From a bacterium (GTDB lineage: Bacteria; Planctomycetota; SZUA-567): a DNA stretch of 63,395 nucleotides. Location: assembly GCA_003249795.1 (NCBI GenBank), contig QKHZ01000287.1, positions 1 to 63,395 of the forward strand, written 5' to 3'. The notes beneath the pieces are model-generated. The model did no database searches, was not told the origin of the DNA, and saw only the letters and a program-made list of their open reading frames with translations. Made by a program: the position numbers and the translations under genes. Shown here piece by piece: positions 1 through 8,889 of the stretch; the stretch's first letter is position 1; each line of letters begins with the position of its first letter.

Positions 1-628
1 GGCCTGCCTTGTATGGAAAACTCCCCCAAAAGCCGACAGAAGCAACCGCACCGCCCAGCCAGAACCAATACGGCCGCTCTGTTTTAAAAAAGGTAAACAA
101 GCAGAACAGCGTCAACGGGAGCATCTCGTACATTCGCAGATAAAAATAGACGTCCCACGTCGGAAATGTTCCCAGAATCCCAACCATACAGACAAGAAAA
201 ACAGTTGAGGGATATCTGAACCACTGACGCGCCAGTAAATAGATCCCCAAGACAAAGGGAACCATCTCCAAATACATTGCGCACCGGAAGAGCATCAGGC
301 AGTTCTGGCTGCCAAGAATCTTGCCAATCACCATCACCAGCGCGGCAGACCAACCCACGCCATTCAGTTGCTCCATGAATAAATTCACCCCGTAATACGA
401 ATACGGAGTCCACTGCGCAATTTCATTATTCAGAAACAGGTCACTGTAGAAAAACTGAAAACTCTGGAACACGTAAAGCGTATCGCCCTGCGGCAATGCA
501 CAACCGCTGAAATATGTTCGGGTGACAAACAAAAGCACAAACAACGCGATTGGCATAATCCGCCAACAAATGCTGTCAAAACGGCTTTGGCTTGACTCTG
601 ACGGTATCAATCCACCCCCTTGCCCCAT
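1..628 (-). CDS. Partial multispanning membrane protein, YfhO/GT-C-like (3' end outside window)
   Basis: An open frame runs from an ATG at 628 off the left edge, giving about 209 N-terminal residues without a stop. An in-frame TAG lies three codons upstream of the ATG, so the frame cannot extend much further. One hydrophobic segment (IMPIALFVLLFV) is followed by the extracytoplasmic-looking sequence LPQGDTLYVFQ and WTPYSYYGVN, then three or more further membrane segments. A first long segment followed by an acidic GD loop and a PYSYYG motif is typical of YfhO/GT-C integral-membrane sugar transferases that use lipid-linked donors. The family assignment is inference; that it is a polytopic membrane protein is clear. 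The Shine-Dalgarno match is weak, and a TTG seven codons in, behind AAGGGGG, is an alternative start. Confidence 0.6.
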   Translation of the reverse strand, partial: MGQGGGLIPSESSQSRFDSICWRIMPIALFVLLFVTRTYFSGCALPQGDTLYVFQSFQFFYSDLFLNNEIAQWTPYSYYGVNLFMEQLNGVGWSAALVMVIGKILGSQNCLMLFRCAMYLEMVPFVLGIYLLARQWFRYPSTVFLVCMVGILGTFPTWDVYFYLRMYEMLPLTLFCLFTFFKTERPYWFWLGGAVASVGFWGSFPYKAG

Positions 629-960
629 GATCCGAGTCTAACTCGCTCCAGAGAACTTGTGTCTGCACATGAAAAGCCTGGCACTCTCCAGAATAAAAGA
701 ACACCCGATGCGCAAGCACCCAATCCACCCGCACATTATCGCAGACCGCATACAAATCGAGTATTCAAAGTACCAAGAATACGGAAAAGAAGTCAGGATG
801 CCAAGAGAATATTCATGCAGCAGACTACGCCGCAAAAGAAGTCAGCGTGAGATATCACTGGGCAAAAACGCCATAAAACCGAACCAGCCACATACCAGCC
901 CGTTCAGGAAACCAAGGCGAGATCCCCTGCACAACAGATCCGATCATAATTACATACAGA
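629..960. other. Gap with no convincing gene
   Basis: This stretch lies between fmdB and the left-edge membrane protein, both on the minus strand. Short open frames exist on both strands, but none has a ribosome-binding site and a recognisable product. A minus-strand frame over roughly 640-760 without an ATG reads like protein, but it overlaps the start of the membrane gene in another frame, so I do not call it. Confidence 0.4.
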
Positions 961-1188
961 TCAATGACTGCCGCACATCCCGCTGCCACACTGGCCTTTG
1001 CCAAAACCGCAGCAACCTCCGGCACACGGAGGCATCTCGGCAGAACCACCGCTCTGGGGCGCGAATGTGCTCATTTTCTTCTCGACATCAGCACTGCCAC
1101 AATATTCACAGACGATCTTTGTCTGGCTATTAACGAGTAATTCAAAGTCCTTGCCGCATTTTTTGCAGGCGTATTCATACAACGGCAT
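961..1188 (-). CDS. FmdB-family zinc-ribbon protein
   Basis: This 75-residue protein begins MPLYEYACKKCGKDFE, the hallmark N-terminus of the FmdB/CxxC_CxxC_SSSS family. Two Cys pairs (CKKC and CEYC, residues about 8-32) form a zinc ribbon, and the tail is rich in Gly and Cys (GGCCGFGKGQCGSG). I start at the MPLYEY methionine because AAGGAG sits 9 bases upstream; an ATG three codons earlier touches that ribosome site. Family members are small, soluble putative regulators; the founding one was linked to amidase/formamidase expression, but the biochemical role is generally unknown. The Cys-rich tail could bind additional metal. It is a single gene with a promoter-like sequence upstream. Confidence 0.85.
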   Translation of the reverse strand: MPLYEYACKKCGKDFELLVNSQTKIVCEYCGSADVEKKMSTFAPQSGGSAEMPPCAGGCCGFGKGQCGSGMCGSH

Positions 1189-1496
1189 CGATTTCATCTC
1201 CTTCTTGCATCACCCTCACAATCTCCTGACACTCAGTATATATCCTGAGCGGCATGAAAAAGACAAGATTTTCCCCATTCAGATCCGTGATTTACAATTC
1301 CGATCCGATTGACCGCCTTGCAGTCGAGATCCCGGAAAACGCTTCAACGCGTTTGGTGCAACGCCTGCAGGGACTCGCCCGTGGCTATGGCAGCCGCCTG
1401 CGTACGCAGGATCGCGAAAAGGAATCCTGCCAAGCCTGAGGAGAAATTTACCTCAGGTACGCAAAGACCGAGACATTCCGATATCGAAGCAGAGAA
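1189..1496. other. Intergenic region between DUF1992 gene and fmdB
   Basis: No gene is supported here. It contains a perfect 14-base palindrome (CCTGCGTACGCAGG, 1397-1410) and a 7-base-pair hairpin (CCTGAGG/CCTCAGG, 1435-1457) just past the DUF1992 stop. The hairpin could help end the minus-strand transcript, although no T-run follows. The fmdB promoter candidate lies at 1237-1266. Confidence 0.4.
1237..1266 (-). promoter_or_regulatory. Candidate sigma70-type promoter for fmdB
   Basis: On the minus strand, TTGTCT (1261-1266) and TATATA (1237-1242) are separated by 18 bases and point at fmdB, whose start is about 50 bases downstream. The -35 match is moderate. Confidence 0.35.
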
Positions 1497-1871
1497 CTAC
1501 TCCGCCTTCTTTTTAACAAGTTTGCCCAAGATCTCGCCCAGATAACGCTCCTCCAGCTGAGTGGGCATCGGCCTGATTGTCCCTAGTTTTTTCAGCAATG
1601 CCCGCAGACGGCTCATATGATGAACGCGTTCATCTCCCTCTTCGCAAACAGAAAGCAACTCAGCAAGACCATATATTTCCTTGCGCAATTCCAACTCAGG
1701 CGGAATGCATCCCGCGTTTTTCAGAATCTTATACCCCATACGCAAATCAGACGGCATCAGCGGATTGTAATCATCAGCAAGCGGCCTGCCTGCACCGGGC
1801 AGATTTTCAAATTCGCCGTCAGCCATGGCCTCACGAATCCGCTCTTCCGCAATCAGCCGCAACGCGTCCAT
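1497..1871 (-). CDS. DUF1992 (DnaJ-homologue subfamily C member 28 type) protein
   Basis: This 124-residue protein opens MDALRLIAEERIREAM followed by GEFENLPGAGRPLADD, which is the DUF1992 signature also present in E. coli YhdN and in DNAJC28. The rest is helical (ELRKEIYGLAELL, HHMSRLRALLKKLG) and ends in a Lys-rich tail. The ATG at 1871 was chosen because GAGG lies 10 bases upstream; a GTG six codons earlier would absorb that site. No enzymatic function is established for the domain, which is assumed to act in the cytoplasm, perhaps with chaperones. It appears to be monocistronic. Confidence 0.85.
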   Translation of the reverse strand: MDALRLIAEERIREAMADGEFENLPGAGRPLADDYNPLMPSDLRMGYKILKNAGCIPPELELRKEIYGLAELLSVCEEGDERVHHMSRLRALLKKLGTIRPMPTQLEERYLGEILGKLVKKKAE

Positions 1872-2122
1872 CACCGATTCCCTCAACACTCATGTGCCGC
1901 GATACCAACCCGTCATACCATCGCAACATCCTGACCATGATTATAAACAGCTTCCACACCCACTGCAATCACCTGATTAGGAAACAAAGCAGATTCAACA
2001 CACCCGATTCATTTCGGAAAAACGACATTCCAGCAAAACCAGTATTTGACCGGAAGAAACGAATATGCTATTCCAAAGATGTCGGAACAGAATTCGTGAT
2101 AAAGAAATAATAGGAAATCAAA

Positions 2123-2536
2123 ATGCCAGAAGAAGATGATTTGCGTTTTTTGCGGAAGAGAAATGTCCTCGTAATCGAAGATTCAAAACTCATCCGCCGA
2201 ATGCTGGTCAACCAGTTGAAGACGTGGAATATGGTTGTCGAGGAGGCAGAAAACGGCAAAGATGCTCTCGTAAAACTGGAAGACTTGGAGCTTGATAAAC
2301 TTTCACTCATCATCACGGATATCCTGATGCCCGAGCTCGACGGGGCAGGCTTTGTCAGCATGGCAAAAGAACGATACGGAGACAAACTGCCGCCGGTTTT
2401 AGTCTGCACAACAGACACCGACCGGGAAACGGTTCAGGGGTTTGCCGCACTGGGCGTAAAAGGCTACCTGATCAAACCGTTTAGAACAGACCAGTTGATT
2501 GATAAGCTGCGAAAGGTTTTTACCGTTCAGGCATAA
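2123..2536 (+). CDS. Stand-alone CheY-like response regulator receiver domain
   Basis: This 137-residue protein is a single receiver domain. The acidic pocket lies in VLVIEDSKL (residues about 15-23), the phospho-accepting Asp is D66 (IITDILMPELDG), the conserved Thr is in VCTTDTD, and the Lys is K118 in LIKPF. No output domain follows. AGGA lies 7 bases before the ATG. The partner kinase is not adjacent: the two hybrid kinases in the window are 9 and 22 kb away and carry their own receivers. Single-domain regulators usually bind a target protein or relay phosphate in a phosphorelay. Which of these applies cannot be told from the sequence. Confidence 0.9.
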   Translation: MPEEDDLRFLRKRNVLVIEDSKLIRRMLVNQLKTWNMVVEEAENGKDALVKLEDLELDKLSLIITDILMPELDGAGFVSMAKERYGDKLPPVLVCTTDTDRETVQGFAALGVKGYLIKPFRTDQLIDKLRKVFTVQA

Positions 2537-2995
2537 TAGTCGCGGAGATTATCCACACACACGAAACTCTCCCTGTAACAGTAACCGCTTTCCGGCTGAA
2601 AACCGAAAGATCAAGAGACTGCAATTCATCTGAGAAATGAGCGAATTTGCAGAAGGCAAATCGCCACGAAATGACACCTCAAAATATAGAGATTCTAGAT
2701 ATTTTTGCGCGCATGAAGTTGTTAAAAAATCGGACGATGCGACGACCGGATTAATCGTGAATTTTAGGAAATTCTGACAACCTGCTCAAAAACGGCCATA
2801 AACAAACAGATTTGTAGATTCGGGCTGAAATTTTGGACATTTTTTTACAGCCATGTATGAATCAGTCGTTTTTTAACAAATTGCTTCTCAAAGTTGGCTA
2901 TGACGAAAAAAGTGTTGTATAGTCCATGCAATAGTAAAGGTGATGGGATCTCGGACGATAATAGGATTATCCGAGGCATAAATGGAGGAACTACA
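2537..2995. other. Long intergenic leader region upstream of the 70-residue gene
   Basis: No gene is seen. An imperfect hairpin (CTTTCCGG / CCGAAAG, about 2590-2612) follows the receiver gene. The right part holds a promoter candidate at 2894-2923. The rest is AT-rich without repeats I could recognise. Confidence 0.4.
2894..2923 (+). promoter_or_regulatory. Candidate promoter for the 70-residue protein gene
   Basis: TTGGCT (2894-2899) and TATAGT (2918-2923) are 18 bases apart, about 70 bases before the start codon. The same TATAGT -10 element appears before wecB at 28811. Confidence 0.4.
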
Positions 2996-3208
2996 ATGAG
3001 CGCGACCGTACACAGCCCCACGCTGCAGGACACGGTGCGCCGCAAGGCCGCCGTCATGACCACCAGAGAGATTGCCGATCGAATTGACATCCTCTTGGAC
3101 ATGATCTCGCACCTGCAGATTGACAATGAAGAGTTAGACATGCTGAAAACGGAAGCGCAGCTTTATGCTTTGATTCTGTTCCGCCGGACAACTCTGCGTC
3201 AAGCCTGA
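2996..3208 (+). CDS. Small helical protein of unknown function (70 aa)
   Basis: The ATG at 2996 has a strong GGAGG 7 bases upstream, which decides the start over in-frame codons further 5'. The 70-residue product (MSATVHSPTLQDT ... LFRRTTLRQA) is charged and predicted helical, with a heptad-like stretch (REIADRIDILLDMISHLQ) that could form a coiled coil. There is no signal peptide, membrane segment or Cys motif. I do not recognise the family. It stands alone between two long intergenic regions with its own promoter candidate. A strong ribosome site plus an isolated unit suggests a well-translated small cytoplasmic protein. Confidence 0.6.
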   Translation: MSATVHSPTLQDTVRRKAAVMTTREIADRIDILLDMISHLQIDNEELDMLKTEAQLYALILFRRTTLRQA

Positions 3209-3975
3209 TTCATATCGCCTCTTCCTCATCTCCCCTGTCGCACGATGGCGGCAGCGGGAGATTTTGACTCTCCTACGATTCTTCTTCCCGCCGGTTCAAG
3301 TCCACAAAGATCCGATCTAACGCCTTCATTACGCTTTCTTTGATCACCCCGTCTCAATTCCGATGGCCACCCACTTCCCCCAACCACGTCAAAATCTATG
3401 AAATCACAAACGATGACAGAGGCACAGTACACTGCCCCACGAGAGTCAATACCTGCGGCTTCCCAAAAATATCTTTCCCTCAACCTACCATTGCATGATT
3501 TCCGCTTAAACCGGTCGATATAAGTCGCCATTTATCGTATCAAAACTGACTTTTCACAGAACAAACGCCTAACGCCGCCTATGCACGCTACGTATAAAAG
3601 CCACAACCCATTAATAAAATTGATGTTACAAACGCAGTCAACTATTATCGGAAATTTTCAAATATTTTATTTCTGTTTGATTTTGCCTAAAAACCACAAA
3701 AATAGCCCGATTTAAATACATAAATGTAACTATGGGCCATTTCAGCACCGTTCGGGAATCACTCAATCAAAAAAAATCCCTTGACATTATAAGACCTGTT
3801 GATACTGTCAAAGCCCTTGCCTGTGTTGGCGCATTAATATGTATAGCATGAGAAACGGAAATTCCAGCATTTCTCGCGCACAGGCAGGAAAATTACACAA
3901 GCTGGTTATTTGATTGGCGGGATCCGGTCAGGCCAGCGACAGAACCATCGTACAACGAAAAAGAGGAGACCGCTC
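3209..3975. other. Long intergenic region upstream of topA
   Basis: About 770 bases separate the small gene from topA. A GC-rich imperfect hairpin (CTCCC...GGGAG, about 3229-3262) follows the small gene and may end its transcript, though without a T-run. A minus-strand open frame (3226-3531) has no ribosome site or family match and is not called. The last 200 bases are AT-rich and carry the topA promoter candidate. Confidence 0.4.
3781..3808 (+). promoter_or_regulatory. Candidate topA promoter
   Basis: A perfect TTGACA (3781-3786) is followed after 16 bases by TACTGT (3803-3808), about 170 bases upstream of the topA start. The -10 match is imperfect. The long leader is AT-rich. Confidence 0.4.
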
Positions 3976-6585
3976 TTGGCCAAGAAAAATCCGAACCCCG
4001 GCGGAAACAATCTGCTGATTGTAGAAAGCCCGGCCAAAGCCAAAACGATCAAGAAATTCCTTGGCGGCAGCTTTACCATCAAAGCGTCGCTTGGCCACGT
4101 GCGCGACATCCCGTCAAAAGGGCGCGGCAAAAAGGCACTCGGCATTGACATCGATAACGGGTTCCTTCCGACCTATGAGCCGATCAAAGGCCGAGAAAAG
4201 GTTCTGGATGAACTCAAAGACGCGGCTGAAAAAGCTGACACCATCTATCTGGCACCTGACCCGGACCGCGAGGGGGAAGCAATCGCTTGGCACCTGAAAG
4301 AGGCGCTACACCTGCCTGCGGATAAAACCTGCCGTGTCACCTTTAACGCCATCACCAAACGAGCGATTCAGGACGCGATTGCCAACCCGTCTGAAATCAA
4401 CATGAACCTTGTCAACGCCCAGCAGGGACGGCGCGTGCTTGACCGTCTGGTCGGTTACTCACTCTCTCCGTTTCTCTGGAAAAAGATCACAAAGGGATTA
4501 TCAGGCGGACGCGTGCAGTCGGTCGCCGTGCGGCTTGTCGTTGACCGCGAACGCGAAATCATGGCCTTTACGCCCGAAGAGTTCTGGCGCATCGCCGCGC
4601 TTGTCAGCAAAACCGAAGGTGACAAGTCCCCGTTTATCGCCCGCCTTGTAAAGTGGAAGGGCGAAAAGTTTGCCCTCGGCAACGACACCGCCTGCAGGGA
4701 AGAAAGCGTCAAGGCCATTGCCGAAGCGCTGGAAAAAGAAAAATATGCCGTCACCGCCATCGACGAGCGCAAGGTCAAAGGACGCCCAAGCCCTCCCTTT
4801 ATCACCTCGACGCTCCAGCAGGCAGCAAGCACATGGCTGCGTTATTCAACCGACCGCACCATGCGCATCGCCCAGCAGCTGTATGAAGGTGTCGCCCTCG
4901 ACGGCGGCGAGATGACTGGTCTAATCACCTACATGCGTACCGACTCCACGCGCATCGCCCCCGAAGCGCTGACGGAAACGCGTAACTTTATTGAACAGCA
5001 CTATGCGCCGGAATACCTGCCGGAAAAGGCGCAGGTGTATTCCTCAAAGAACAACGCACAGGATGCGCACGAAGCGGTTCGCCCCACATCGGTGCTGCAT
5101 ACGCCTGAGCGTGTGAAACCGTTTCTGACTGCCGACCAGTTCAAACTGTACGACCTGATCTGGCGCCGCTTTGTTGCAAGTCAGATGAGCCCGGCCGAAT
5201 ATCTGACCACCACCGCAACCATCGAAGCCGGCAACGGCGTCTTTGAAGCAAAAGGGCGCCAAGTCAAGTTTGATGGCCACACCATCCTCAGCATGGAAGC
5301 GCAGAAAAAGGCGAAGAAAGACAGCAAATCCAAGTCAGACGATGATAACGATACGGATGAAGAAACCGGCAGCGAAGAAAGTGACAAAGACCAGATCCTG
5401 CCGCGCCTGTCGGAGAAGGAGCCGCTAAACCTGAATGAGCTGACCCCGAGCCAGCACTTCACCCAGCCGCCGCCGCGCTACAGTGAAGCGAGCCTTGTGC
5501 GGACGCTGGAAAAGGAAGGCATCGGTCGTCCTTCAACCTACGCGCCGATCGTCAAAACCATTCAGGATCGCGGGTACGTCCGGCTTGACCGTCGGCGGTT
5601 TTATGCCACCGAACTCGGGATTGCCGTCACCGATCTTCTCGTGCAGAACTTTGAAGGCATCATGGATCTGAAGTTCACAGCAGGCATGGAAGCAGACCTC
5701 GACCATGTCGAAGAAGGCAATGAAGACTGGGTCAAGCTGATCGAAAAGTTCTACGGCCCGTTTTCGGAAAAAGTCGAGTATGCGGTTAAAAACGCGGCAT
5801 CGCTCAAAGGCCGTCCAGCTCCGGGTGGTGAAAAATGCCCACTCTGCGGAGGCGACATGGTCGTCCGTTACTCCCGCAGCGGCGCGTTTCTGGGCTGTGC
5901 AAATTATCCGGAATGCAAAGGCCTGATCGCCATGCCGGGAGAAAACGCGTCCTCCGGCGAAGATGGGGAAGAAGGTGAGCTGATCAGTTGCCCGCAGTGC
6001 GGGGCGCCCATGATCAGAAAACGCAGCCGTTATGGTGATTTTCTGGCATGCTCGGGCTACCCGGCCTGTAAGCAAACGCTGCCGCTGGGCAAAGACGGAA
6101 AACCAGTCGAACTGCCCGATATCAAAATGGATTGCGACAAGTGCGGAAAACCCATGGTCGTGAAAATGGGACGACGCGGTCCATTTCTGGCGTGCTCCGG
6201 CTATCCTGATTGTAAAAACACCAAGCACCTCGACCGCGAAGGAAAGATTATCGAACTGCCGGTTGTCGAGGGCGAAGTCTGCGAAAAATGCGGCGCTGAA
6301 ATGATCGTCCGCATGTCACGACGCGGACCGTTTCTGGCCTGCAGTGCATTTCCCAAATGCCGTAACGCCAAAAACATCCCCGGTCTTGAAAAAAAGAAAA
6401 AAGCCGACGGTGATGAGAGTGATGAGGGCGGAGATGGCGAGGACAGCGAAAGCGGCGCCAAAACAGTGAAAAAGAAAACGGCCAAGAAGACAACCAAGAA
6501 GGCTGCGAAAAAAACAACGAAGAAGGCAACCGCCAAGAAGTCTACCGCCAGCGACGAGGCGGAAGAAAACGAGAGCGAAAGCTGA
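3976..6585 (+). CDS. topA: DNA topoisomerase I
   Basis: This 869-residue type IA topoisomerase relaxes negative supercoils. The order is: Toprim domain (residues about 14-125, LLIVESPAKAKTI and DPDREGEAIAW), strand-passage domains with catalytic Tyr319 in LITYMRTDSTR, the GIGRPSTYA motif, four C-terminal four-Cys zinc ribbons (5838-6365), then a Lys/Ala/Thr-rich tail (6465-6540) resembling histone H1 C-termini. A charged insertion (DSKSKSDDDNDTDEETG) interrupts the core near 5320-5390. I start at TTG 3976, which has GAGGAG 7 bases upstream; an earlier TTG at 3910 lacks a ribosome site. tgt follows after 4 bases, so they are co-transcribed. The tail probably adds nonspecific DNA affinity. Confidence 0.97.
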   Translation: MAKKNPNPGGNNLLIVESPAKAKTIKKFLGGSFTIKASLGHVRDIPSKGRGKKALGIDIDNGFLPTYEPIKGREKVLDELKDAAEKADTIYLAPDPDREGEAIAWHLKEALHLPADKTCRVTFNAITKRAIQDAIANPSEINMNLVNAQQGRRVLDRLVGYSLSPFLWKKITKGLSGGRVQSVAVRLVVDREREIMAFTPEEFWRIAALVSKTEGDKSPFIARLVKWKGEKFALGNDTACREESVKAIAEALEKEKYAVTAIDERKVKGRPSPPFITSTLQQAASTWLRYSTDRTMRIAQQLYEGVALDGGEMTGLITYMRTDSTRIAPEALTETRNFIEQHYAPEYLPEKAQVYSSKNNAQDAHEAVRPTSVLHTPERVKPFLTADQFKLYDLIWRRFVASQMSPAEYLTTTATIEAGNGVFEAKGRQVKFDGHTILSMEAQKKAKKDSKSKSDDDNDTDEETGSEESDKDQILPRLSEKEPLNLNELTPSQHFTQPPPRYSEASLVRTLEKEGIGRPSTYAPIVKTIQDRGYVRLDRRRFYATELGIAVTDLLVQNFEGIMDLKFTAGMEADLDHVEEGNEDWVKLIEKFYGPFSEKVEYAVKNAASLKGRPAPGGEKCPLCGGDMVVRYSRSGAFLGCANYPECKGLIAMPGENASSGEDGEEGELISCPQCGAPMIRKRSRYGDFLACSGYPACKQTLPLGKDGKPVELPDIKMDCDKCGKPMVVKMGRRGPFLACSGYPDCKNTKHLDREGKIIELPVVEGEVCEKCGAEMIVRMSRRGPFLACSAFPKCRNAKNIPGLEKKKKADGDESDEGGDGEDSESGAKTVKKKTAKKTTKKAAKKTTKKATAKKSTASDEAEENESES

Positions 6586-6589
6586 AAAA

Positions 6590-7693
6590 ATGAGTATCAG
6601 TTTCGCAATCGAAGCCCGCTCCGGCTCCGCACGCGCAGCGCGGCTCATGACCCAGCACGGTGAGATCAAGAGTCCGTTCTTTATGCCGGTCGGGACACTC
6701 GCCGCCGTTAAAGGACTGACGCCCGCAATGCTGCGCGAGGCTGGGGCACAGATCGTGTTGGCAAACACATATCACCTCGCACTGCGCCCGGGTGAAGAGC
6801 TGGTCAAAGAGTTTGGCGGTGTGGCCGACTTCATGGGCTGGCACGGACCGACACTCACCGACAGCGGCGGCTTTCAGGTTTACAGCCTCGCCGATATCCG
6901 TAAAGTCACTGACGACGGCGTCCGCTTCCGCAGCCATATCGACGGCGCGGAGTTTTATCTCACACCCGAGCGCGCGGTTGAAATCCAGCAGGCGCTGGGG
7001 CCAGATATGTTCATGGCACTGGATGAATGCCCTCCGGGTGGCTCTGACCACGCAACCGTAGCCACAAGCCTGAAGAAAACACACGAGTGGGCAAAACGCT
7101 GTAAAGACGCATGGACAAACCGGGACTCGCAATCGCTTTTCGGGATTGTCCAGGGAGGACTGCACGAAGACCTGCGCGCAGAGAGCGCGGGATTTTTAAG
7201 CGAACTGGATCTGCCGGGGTATGCCATCGGCGGCGTCAGCGTTGGAGAACCCGCTGAAGAGATCGACCGCATCGTTCAGTTCACCGCACCGAAACTTCCG
7301 GATGCAAAACCGCGCTACCTGATGGGCGTTGGCACACCACAGGACATGCTGCGCGCCATCGGCCACGGGATCGATATGTTCGACTGCGTCATGCCTACAC
7401 GCCACGCGCGACACGCACAAGTCTTTACCGATCACGGGCGGGTCAATCTGCGGAACCTCAAATGGCGGCAAGACCACGGCCCGATCGAAGAAGGATGCGA
7501 CTGCTACACCTGCCGCACCGTCAGCCTCGGTTACCTGCGCCACCTGTTTGTTGCAGACGAACTGATGGGACTGGTGTATGCGACCATCCATAACATCCGC
7601 TACTATCTGCGACTGATGGAACGGGCGCGGGCAGCTATTCTGGAAAATCGTTACGAGTCATTCCGCGACCAGCTTCTCGCCCAAATGGGTTGA
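6590..7693 (+). CDS. tgt: Queuine/preQ1 tRNA-guanine transglycosylase
   Basis: This 367-residue enzyme exchanges guanine-34 of GUN-anticodon tRNAs for preQ1. The base-binding motif DSGGFQVYSL (residues about 91-100), the GGVSVGE loop and the nucleophile region FDCVMPTR are present. The zinc site is CDCYTC plus a distal His in the ATIHN segment. The length matches the family. The tRNA-contacting motif, normally TRNARNG, reads TRHARHA here; the Arg residues are kept but both Asn and the Gly are replaced. The gene sits 4 bases after topA and is presumably translated from the same message. A hairpin terminator follows at 7751. The window also holds a tRNA-Tyr(GTA), a normal substrate. Confidence 0.96.
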   Translation: MSISFAIEARSGSARAARLMTQHGEIKSPFFMPVGTLAAVKGLTPAMLREAGAQIVLANTYHLALRPGEELVKEFGGVADFMGWHGPTLTDSGGFQVYSLADIRKVTDDGVRFRSHIDGAEFYLTPERAVEIQQALGPDMFMALDECPPGGSDHATVATSLKKTHEWAKRCKDAWTNRDSQSLFGIVQGGLHEDLRAESAGFLSELDLPGYAIGGVSVGEPAEEIDRIVQFTAPKLPDAKPRYLMGVGTPQDMLRAIGHGIDMFDCVMPTRHARHAQVFTDHGRVNLRNLKWRQDHGPIEEGCDCYTCRTVSLGYLRHLFVADELMGLVYATIHNIRYYLRLMERARAAILENRYESFRDQLLAQMG

Positions 7694-7750
7694 CCGCCGA
7701 TCCGCAGAAATCCAACGCATTAAAATCCATAACCCAGCATGAAAAAGAAA

Positions 7751-7777
7751 ACAGGTATCCCGAGATGAGATACCTGT
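7751..7777. terminator. Hairpin terminator between convergent tgt and the 101-aa gene
   Basis: A perfect 9-base-pair stem (ACAGGTATC/GATACCTGT) with a 9-base loop lies between two convergent genes. It is preceded by an A-rich run (giving T-rich on the minus strand) and followed by CTTCCGTTT, so it could work in both directions. Confidence 0.7.
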
Positions 7778-7870
7778 CTTCCGTTTGTGGGATCATTCCA
7801 CCCAATCGCTCAAGTGTTTCAACTTCAGCAACCAGATGGCGCGAGTTTTTTATATAACGATTTACCTATT

Positions 7871-8176
7871 TTATTTCGGACGGTTTTCCGGAGCATTCAC
7901 GTCTTTGCCTTCAGAAATCAGCTGGTCAAGACGGTTGCGTTCCTTTTGACGGCCGACCACATCCCCGAACTCGTCGCACCACTCAAGAATAAAGTGGAAC
8001 GCCTGCACATTCTTGCGCGAAACCAGACCCGGTGCGCTGCGACGGTTTTTCCAATTTTTGCGAAACAGCTTTTCCCGCATTTTGATCACATCCTGTTTCC
8101 AGACCGCAATCATCTCAGGCGTAATTACTTCTTCGATCAACGGCTCTACGACTACGGCTTCAGCAACTTCCCCCAT
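7871..8176 (-). CDS. Hypothetical protein, 101 aa
   Basis: The start ATG at 8176 is preceded by AAGGGGGGG at 3-5 bases, a very strong ribosome site, and begins MGEVAEAVVVEPLIEE. A longer frame to 8230 exists but lacks such a site. The middle is basic and helical (VWKQDVIKMREKLFRKNWKNRR) and the C-terminus mixed-charge (RQKERNRLDQLISEG). It has no signal peptide, membrane segment or metal motif. I do not recognise a family. It is convergent with tgt and shares the bidirectional terminator. The basic helix could contact nucleic acid, but this is speculation. Confidence 0.55.
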   Translation of the reverse strand: MGEVAEAVVVEPLIEEVITPEMIAVWKQDVIKMREKLFRKNWKNRRSAPGLVSRKNVQAFHFILEWCDEFGDVVGRQKERNRLDQLISEGKDVNAPENRPK

Positions 8177-8889
8177 GATCCCCCCCTTATTTTGACTTTC
8201 CCGACCAAGGGACTCCCCAGTCCCGGCCACGATCCTTTTGACTCAACCGGTGGATGTTTCCACCACGATTTTGGATGGCTGATATTGCAAGATCAATATT
8301 CGCCTGTTCCCCAACGGGACTGTATTTACGATGAAAGTTGATTTTTCGCAAGTATTTTTTCATGCATAAATAGATTTTTACAAAAAATAAATGCAGAACT
8401 GCACGATTATAGTGCTTCAGGCAGCGTCGAAGGAACCGACCAAATCTTCATATAGCATTATTTTTAAACGATTTGCATAAATAATCACAAACAATAAACA
8501 CCAACCCGGCAAGGAATAAAAATAGTTGCAGACCAAACAAATATTTTTCGCTATTTTGCAATTATTTTCATTCATTGCGCTTACGCAACGAATCATAATC
8601 GTGCAATCCTTGAACAAAAATCGCTCGTCGAACCTCAGCAGCATACCGGAATTTTCATGCCGCTTATTCTTTAAAATAACGCCCCCGCAAAATTCGATTT
8701 CCTCAAGAATCTCTTGACAATCGGCTAAAAAACAGTAGCGTATGACCTTTCCTGCATGTTCTGCATTCAGGGAAAGTACCGTATCGCCCGAAACCGCCTG
8801 TTGCCGCCATTTACGCCGGATGTAACTGGGTTTCGCTAAGATTTGACGTTAAACGAGATATTCTACATCGGACACGAAAGGATAGAGAA
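8177..8889. other. Long AT-rich intergenic region
   Basis: No protein gene is supported. A perfect GGGACT-CCCC-AGTCCC hairpin (8209-8224) lies 33 bases upstream of the minus-strand gene start and would be in its leader. Towards the right, TTGACA (8714-8719) is followed by TATGAC at an unusually long 21 bases, or TAGCGT at 16. A hairpin (CTTTCC-TG / CAGGGAAAG, about 8747-8776) follows in what would be a roughly 145-base leader of the 36-residue gene. Confidence 0.4.

Noticed and set aside
657..1133. 158-codon plus-strand open frame
   Set aside because: It lies antisense to fmdB and the gap before it, has low-complexity basic composition and no ribosome site.
1254..1439. 61-codon plus-strand open frame
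   Set aside because: No ribosome site, it overlaps the fmdB promoter candidate on the other strand, and its sequence shows no family feature.
3226..3531. 101-codon minus-strand open frame
   Set aside because: No Shine-Dalgarno site and no recognisable motif; the region looks intergenic.
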